A stretch of 64,000 nt of DNA from Blastococcus xanthinilyticus (GTDB lineage Bacteria > Actinomycetota > Actinomycetes > Mycobacteriales > Geodermatophilaceae): positions 1-64,000 of the forward strand of contig NZ_VNHW01000017.1 in NCBI RefSeq assembly GCF_008124835.1, given 5' to 3'. The notes beneath the pieces were generated by a model, which saw only the letters and a program-made list of their open reading frames with translations, was not told the origin of the DNA and did not search any database. Positions 61,534 to 64,000 of this stretch are shown piece after piece. Every line of letters starts with the position of its first letter. The stretch's first letter is position 1. Both the position numbers and the translations under genes were made by a program.

Positions 61534-63815
61534 TGAATCTCCGACGCCGGACGCAGCGGCGGGCCGGATCAGATCCGGCCGCCGGCGGAGCGACGAGGGT
61601 GGCCGAGGACACCCACACGGACGACGGGGACGTGCCCGGCGCGCCGCCGGGCAGTCCGGGCGCGCGCCGGGGGGACGAGGACGCCTCGACCATCGACAAG
61701 TCCGGCTCCGGCCAGCGCGACGTCGACCCCGACAAGATCGACGAGGAGGCGCTGCTCGCCGAGTTCGAGGCGGAGAAGCCGGCGCGGCACCTCACCGGCA
61801 TCCCGGGTCACGTCGTCGCCGTCGTCGGCGTCGGTCTCTCCCTCTACGCCCTCTACTGGGTGTTCAACCCGATGCCGCGGCAGGTGTACCTGCCGCTCTT
61901 CCTCAGCGTGGGGCTGTTCCTGACCTTCCTCACCTACCGCGGCTGGGCCCGGCGGGACAAGGACAAGGAGTCGGGCAAGGCCGACCACCCGAACGTCCTG
62001 GACTGGCTGCTCGCGCTGGCCTCGCTGGTCCCCGGGATCTACATGGTCTGGGACTGGCAGGGCTTCTTCCGCCGGGCGATCACCCCCACCGACACGGACC
62101 TGATCGTCGGCACGCTGCTCGTCGTGCTGATCCTCGAGGCCGCCCGCCGCACGGTGGGTGTGCTGGTGCCGATCGTGGTGATGGCGTTCCTGGCCATGGC
62201 CTACTTCGGGTCGTACATGCCCAGCCCGTTCACCACCGCCGACTTCGGCTGGATCCGGCTGATCGGCCACAACGTCATGGGCACCCAGGGCATCTTCGGG
62301 GTGCCGCTCGAGGTCGCCGCGACCTACATCATCCTGTTCACGATCTACGGCGCCGTGCTCGCGGCGTCGGGCGCCACGAAGTTCTTCATCGACCTGTCCT
62401 TCGCCGCGTTCGGCCAGTCGCCGGCCGGCCCCGGGCGCACGGTCACCCTGTCCGGCTTCCTGCTCGGCACGGTCTCCGGCTCGGGCGTCGCGACCACGGT
62501 GACCCTCGGTGGCTTCGGCTGGCCGCTGCTGCGCAAGTCGGGCTACCCGCCGGAGGCCGGTGGCGGTGTGCTGGCCGCGGCCGGTATCGGCGCGATCATG
62601 TCGCCCCCCACGCTGGGCGCCGCGGCCTTCATCATCGCCGAGCTGCTCAACGTCTCCTACCTCGAGGTGCTCGTCTGGGCCACGATCCCGACGATCCTGT
62701 ACTACCTCGGCATCATCCTGGCGATCGAGTTCGACGCCCGCCGGCACGGCACCCACCAGGTCGACGTCGAGCACCAGTCCGCGTGGCGGCTGCTGCTCCG
62801 GTTCGGGTACCACTTCAGCTCGCTGGCCGCGATCGTCGTCTTCATGGCGCTGGGCTACACGCCCTTCCGGGCCGTGGTCTACGCCACCGTCCTCGCGTTC
62901 CTGCTGAGCTTCCTGGACCGCCAGCACTGGATGACGCCCAAGCGCATCTGGCACGCGTTCACCCAGGGGGCGACCGGCGCGCTGTCGGTCATCGCCGTCA
63001 TGGCCGTCGCCGGCATCATCGTGGGCGTCATGACCCTCACCGGTCTGGCGCTGCGGCTGGCCGGCATCGTGGTCGACTTCGCCGGCGGCAACCTCCTGCT
63101 GACCGCGTTGTTCTCGGCGGTGGTGGTCGTGCTGCTGGGCCTGGCGGTCCCGGTCACGGCGAGCTTCATCATCTCGTTCGTGATCATCTCGCCGGCGCTG
63201 CAGCAGGTGGGCGTCGAGCCGTTCGCCGCGGCGATGTTCATCTTCTACTACGCGGTGCTCAGCGAGGTCTCGCCGCCGACGGCGCTCTCCCCGTTCGCCG
63301 CCGCCGCGATCACCGGGGCCAAACCGGTACCCACGATGTGGCTCACGTGGAAGTACACGCTGCCGGCCTTCCTCGTGCCGTTCATCTTCGTGCTCTCCGA
63401 CAACGGCATCGGACTGCTGTTCGAGGGTGGTCCCGGCACCGTCGCCATCGCCTTCGTCGCCGCCGTGCTCGCCGTCAGCGCGCTGGCGGTGGTCACCGGC
63501 AAGTGGCTGATCGGTCCGGCCGGCTGGCCGGAGCGGATCCTCTTCCTGGGCGCGGCGCTCGCGCTGCTGGTCATGGAGCCGATGTGGATCGCCATCGGCC
63601 TGGGCCTCGCGGTCCTCGGCACGGTCGTGCACGTGGTCATGCGCCGGCGGGCGGGGCACGACGTCTCCGGCGGCATCGCCGGCCTGGTGCCCGGCGGGAG
63701 CGGCGAGGGCAGCGAGACGCCCGCCTCCGGCGAACCGGCGGCCTCCGGGCAGTCGGCCGGGTCGGGGGCGACCGCGGCTCCGGCCAGCACGACCACCGCC
63801 CGCGACGAGCGCTGA
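61533..63815 (+). CDS. Fused TRAP transporter permease (DctQM type, TAXI system)
   Basis: A 760-residue permease joining the small and large TRAP membrane subunits. The N-terminal 90 residues are acidic and cytoplasmic. About four helices then follow (VVAVVGVGLSLYALYWVF onward), and the DctM part begins near 190. GFLLGTVSGSGVATTVTLGG, GVLAAAGIGAIMSPPTLGAA and the VTASFIISFVIISPALQQVG region are DctM hallmarks, as is YYAVLSEVSPPTALSPFAAA. The tail from about 715 is Gly/Ser/Ala-rich. Transport is expected to use a Na+ gradient. Confidence 0.93.
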   Translation: MNLRRRTQRRAGSDPAAGGATRVAEDTHTDDGDVPGAPPGSPGARRGDEDASTIDKSGSGQRDVDPDKIDEEALLAEFEAEKPARHLTGIPGHVVAVVGVGLSLYALYWVFNPMPRQVYLPLFLSVGLFLTFLTYRGWARRDKDKESGKADHPNVLDWLLALASLVPGIYMVWDWQGFFRRAITPTDTDLIVGTLLVVLILEAARRTVGVLVPIVVMAFLAMAYFGSYMPSPFTTADFGWIRLIGHNVMGTQGIFGVPLEVAATYIILFTIYGAVLAASGATKFFIDLSFAAFGQSPAGPGRTVTLSGFLLGTVSGSGVATTVTLGGFGWPLLRKSGYPPEAGGGVLAAAGIGAIMSPPTLGAAAFIIAELLNVSYLEVLVWATIPTILYYLGIILAIEFDARRHGTHQVDVEHQSAWRLLLRFGYHFSSLAAIVVFMALGYTPFRAVVYATVLAFLLSFLDRQHWMTPKRIWHAFTQGATGALSVIAVMAVAGIIVGVMTLTGLALRLAGIVVDFAGGNLLLTALFSAVVVVLLGLAVPVTASFIISFVIISPALQQVGVEPFAAAMFIFYYAVLSEVSPPTALSPFAAAAITGAKPVPTMWLTWKYTLPAFLVPFIFVLSDNGIGLLFEGGPGTVAIAFVAAVLAVSALAVVTGKWLIGPAGWPERILFLGAALALLVMEPMWIAIGLGLAVLGTVVHVVMRRRAGHDVSGGIAGLVPGGSGEGSETPASGEPAASGQSAGSGATAAPASTTTARDER

Positions 63816-63840
63816 GGTGGGGGGCGGTGCGGAGGGGGCG

Positions 63841-64000
63841 GTGCTGATCTCCGGGGTCGCGGACCTGCACGTGCACGGGGCGCCGAGCCTGGTGGAGCGG
63901 CACGGCCTGGACCACGAGGTGCTCGGGGCGCACGGGACGGTCGGCATCGACTTCGCCGTCCTCAAGGCGCACGAGGGGTCGACGGCGGAGCGGGCCGCGC
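63841..64000 (+). CDS. DUF6282-like metal-dependent hydrolase, N-terminal part (runs off window)
   Basis: The visible 53 codons read VLISGVADLHVHGAPSLVER, then GLDHEVLGAHGTVGIDFAVL and KAHEGSTAERAA. DLHVHGAP with a metal-binding HxH, and the following LKAHEGSTAERA, resemble the start of the DUF6282 family in the amidohydrolase superfamily. GTG 63841 follows GGAGGGGG; another GTG lies at 63817. It is 25 bases after the permease and should process the compound that the TRAP system imports. The 3' part is outside the window. Confidence 0.75.
   Translation, partial: MLISGVADLHVHGAPSLVERHGLDHEVLGAHGTVGIDFAVLKAHEGSTAERAA

Noticed and set aside
61569..63965. A 798-codon open frame antisense to the TRAP permease
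   Set aside because: It is very rich in Arg, Asp and Glu with no recognisable domain; the permease on the plus strand is a full-length family match.

Overview
This is a chromosomal segment of a high-GC actinobacterium (about 73-75% G+C by eye). Most open frames end in G/C third positions, GTG starts are common, and several genes look leaderless. The gene set includes xylB/ROK/xylA, a DUF664 DinB-fold protein of the mycothiol-transferase type, HelD, DUF1206 proteins, WYL, ROK and FCD-GntR regulators, and PAS-GAF-PP2C signalling. It fits the Geodermatophilaceae (Blastococcus, Geodermatophilus, Modestobacter) best; that family placement is an inference. No rRNA, tRNA, CRISPR array, prophage or plasmid gene is visible. 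The only transposase trace is an IS110-type C-terminus at the left edge.

Layout. 1-10.6 kb holds housekeeping and stress genes: DinB/WYL, a CAP lipoprotein, an SDR, a GGDEF cyclase, a coupled run of carboxylate-amine ligase, erythromycin-esterase-like protein and hydrolase, and a type II NADH dehydrogenase. 10.6-14.8 kb is a xylose locus with xylB divergent from a ROK regulator and xylA. 14.8-20.3 kb mixes a cupredoxin lipoprotein pair, hydrolases, a DoxX protein, small regulators and a second ROK regulator. 20.4-26.6 kb is a sugar/polyol uptake and catabolism operon (ABC ATPase, permease, binding protein, Gfo/Idh/MocA dehydrogenase, TIM-barrel isomerase) that ends at a large paired palindrome. 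A DEAD-box helicase, an MFS transporter and a DUF4265 gene follow.

30.55-32.52 kb is the most anomalous stretch. Two overlapping genes of unknown function (a soluble protein and a four-helix membrane protein) lie between an intact GMC oxidoreductase gene and a detached copy of its 3' end, giving a 64-nt perfect direct repeat. 32.4-35.6 kb is a GMC oxidoreductase/aldehyde dehydrogenase pair. 35.7-43.1 kb carries an anti-sigma-type ATPase, a STAS protein, thiolase and FabG genes, and two tandem DUF1206 genes. 43.2-44.8 kb encodes a predicted macrodomain-SIR2 fusion, a candidate NAD-consuming immune effector. It is followed by a CYP152-type peroxygenase P450, a HelD-like helicase opposite a 35-residue zinc-ribbon gene, and a hemerythrin protein.

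49.8-52.9 kb encodes an RsbQ-like hydrolase translationally coupled to a PAS-GAF-GAF-PP2C phosphatase (RsbP-like). 53.4-59.8 kb is an acyl-CoA catabolic cluster (two acyl-CoA dehydrogenases, a CaiB-type CoA transferase, a frameshifted MFS transporter, an SDR, a GntR regulator). The right end is a TAXI-type TRAP uptake operon (binding protein, DUF1850, fused permease, start of a DUF6282 gene).

Recurring structural features: micro-tandem duplications that carry the stop codons of two convergent gene pairs (17.7 and 40.6 kb), two likely single-base frameshifts (CAP protein, MFS transporter), and many ATGA/GTGA/TGATG overlaps implying translational coupling.
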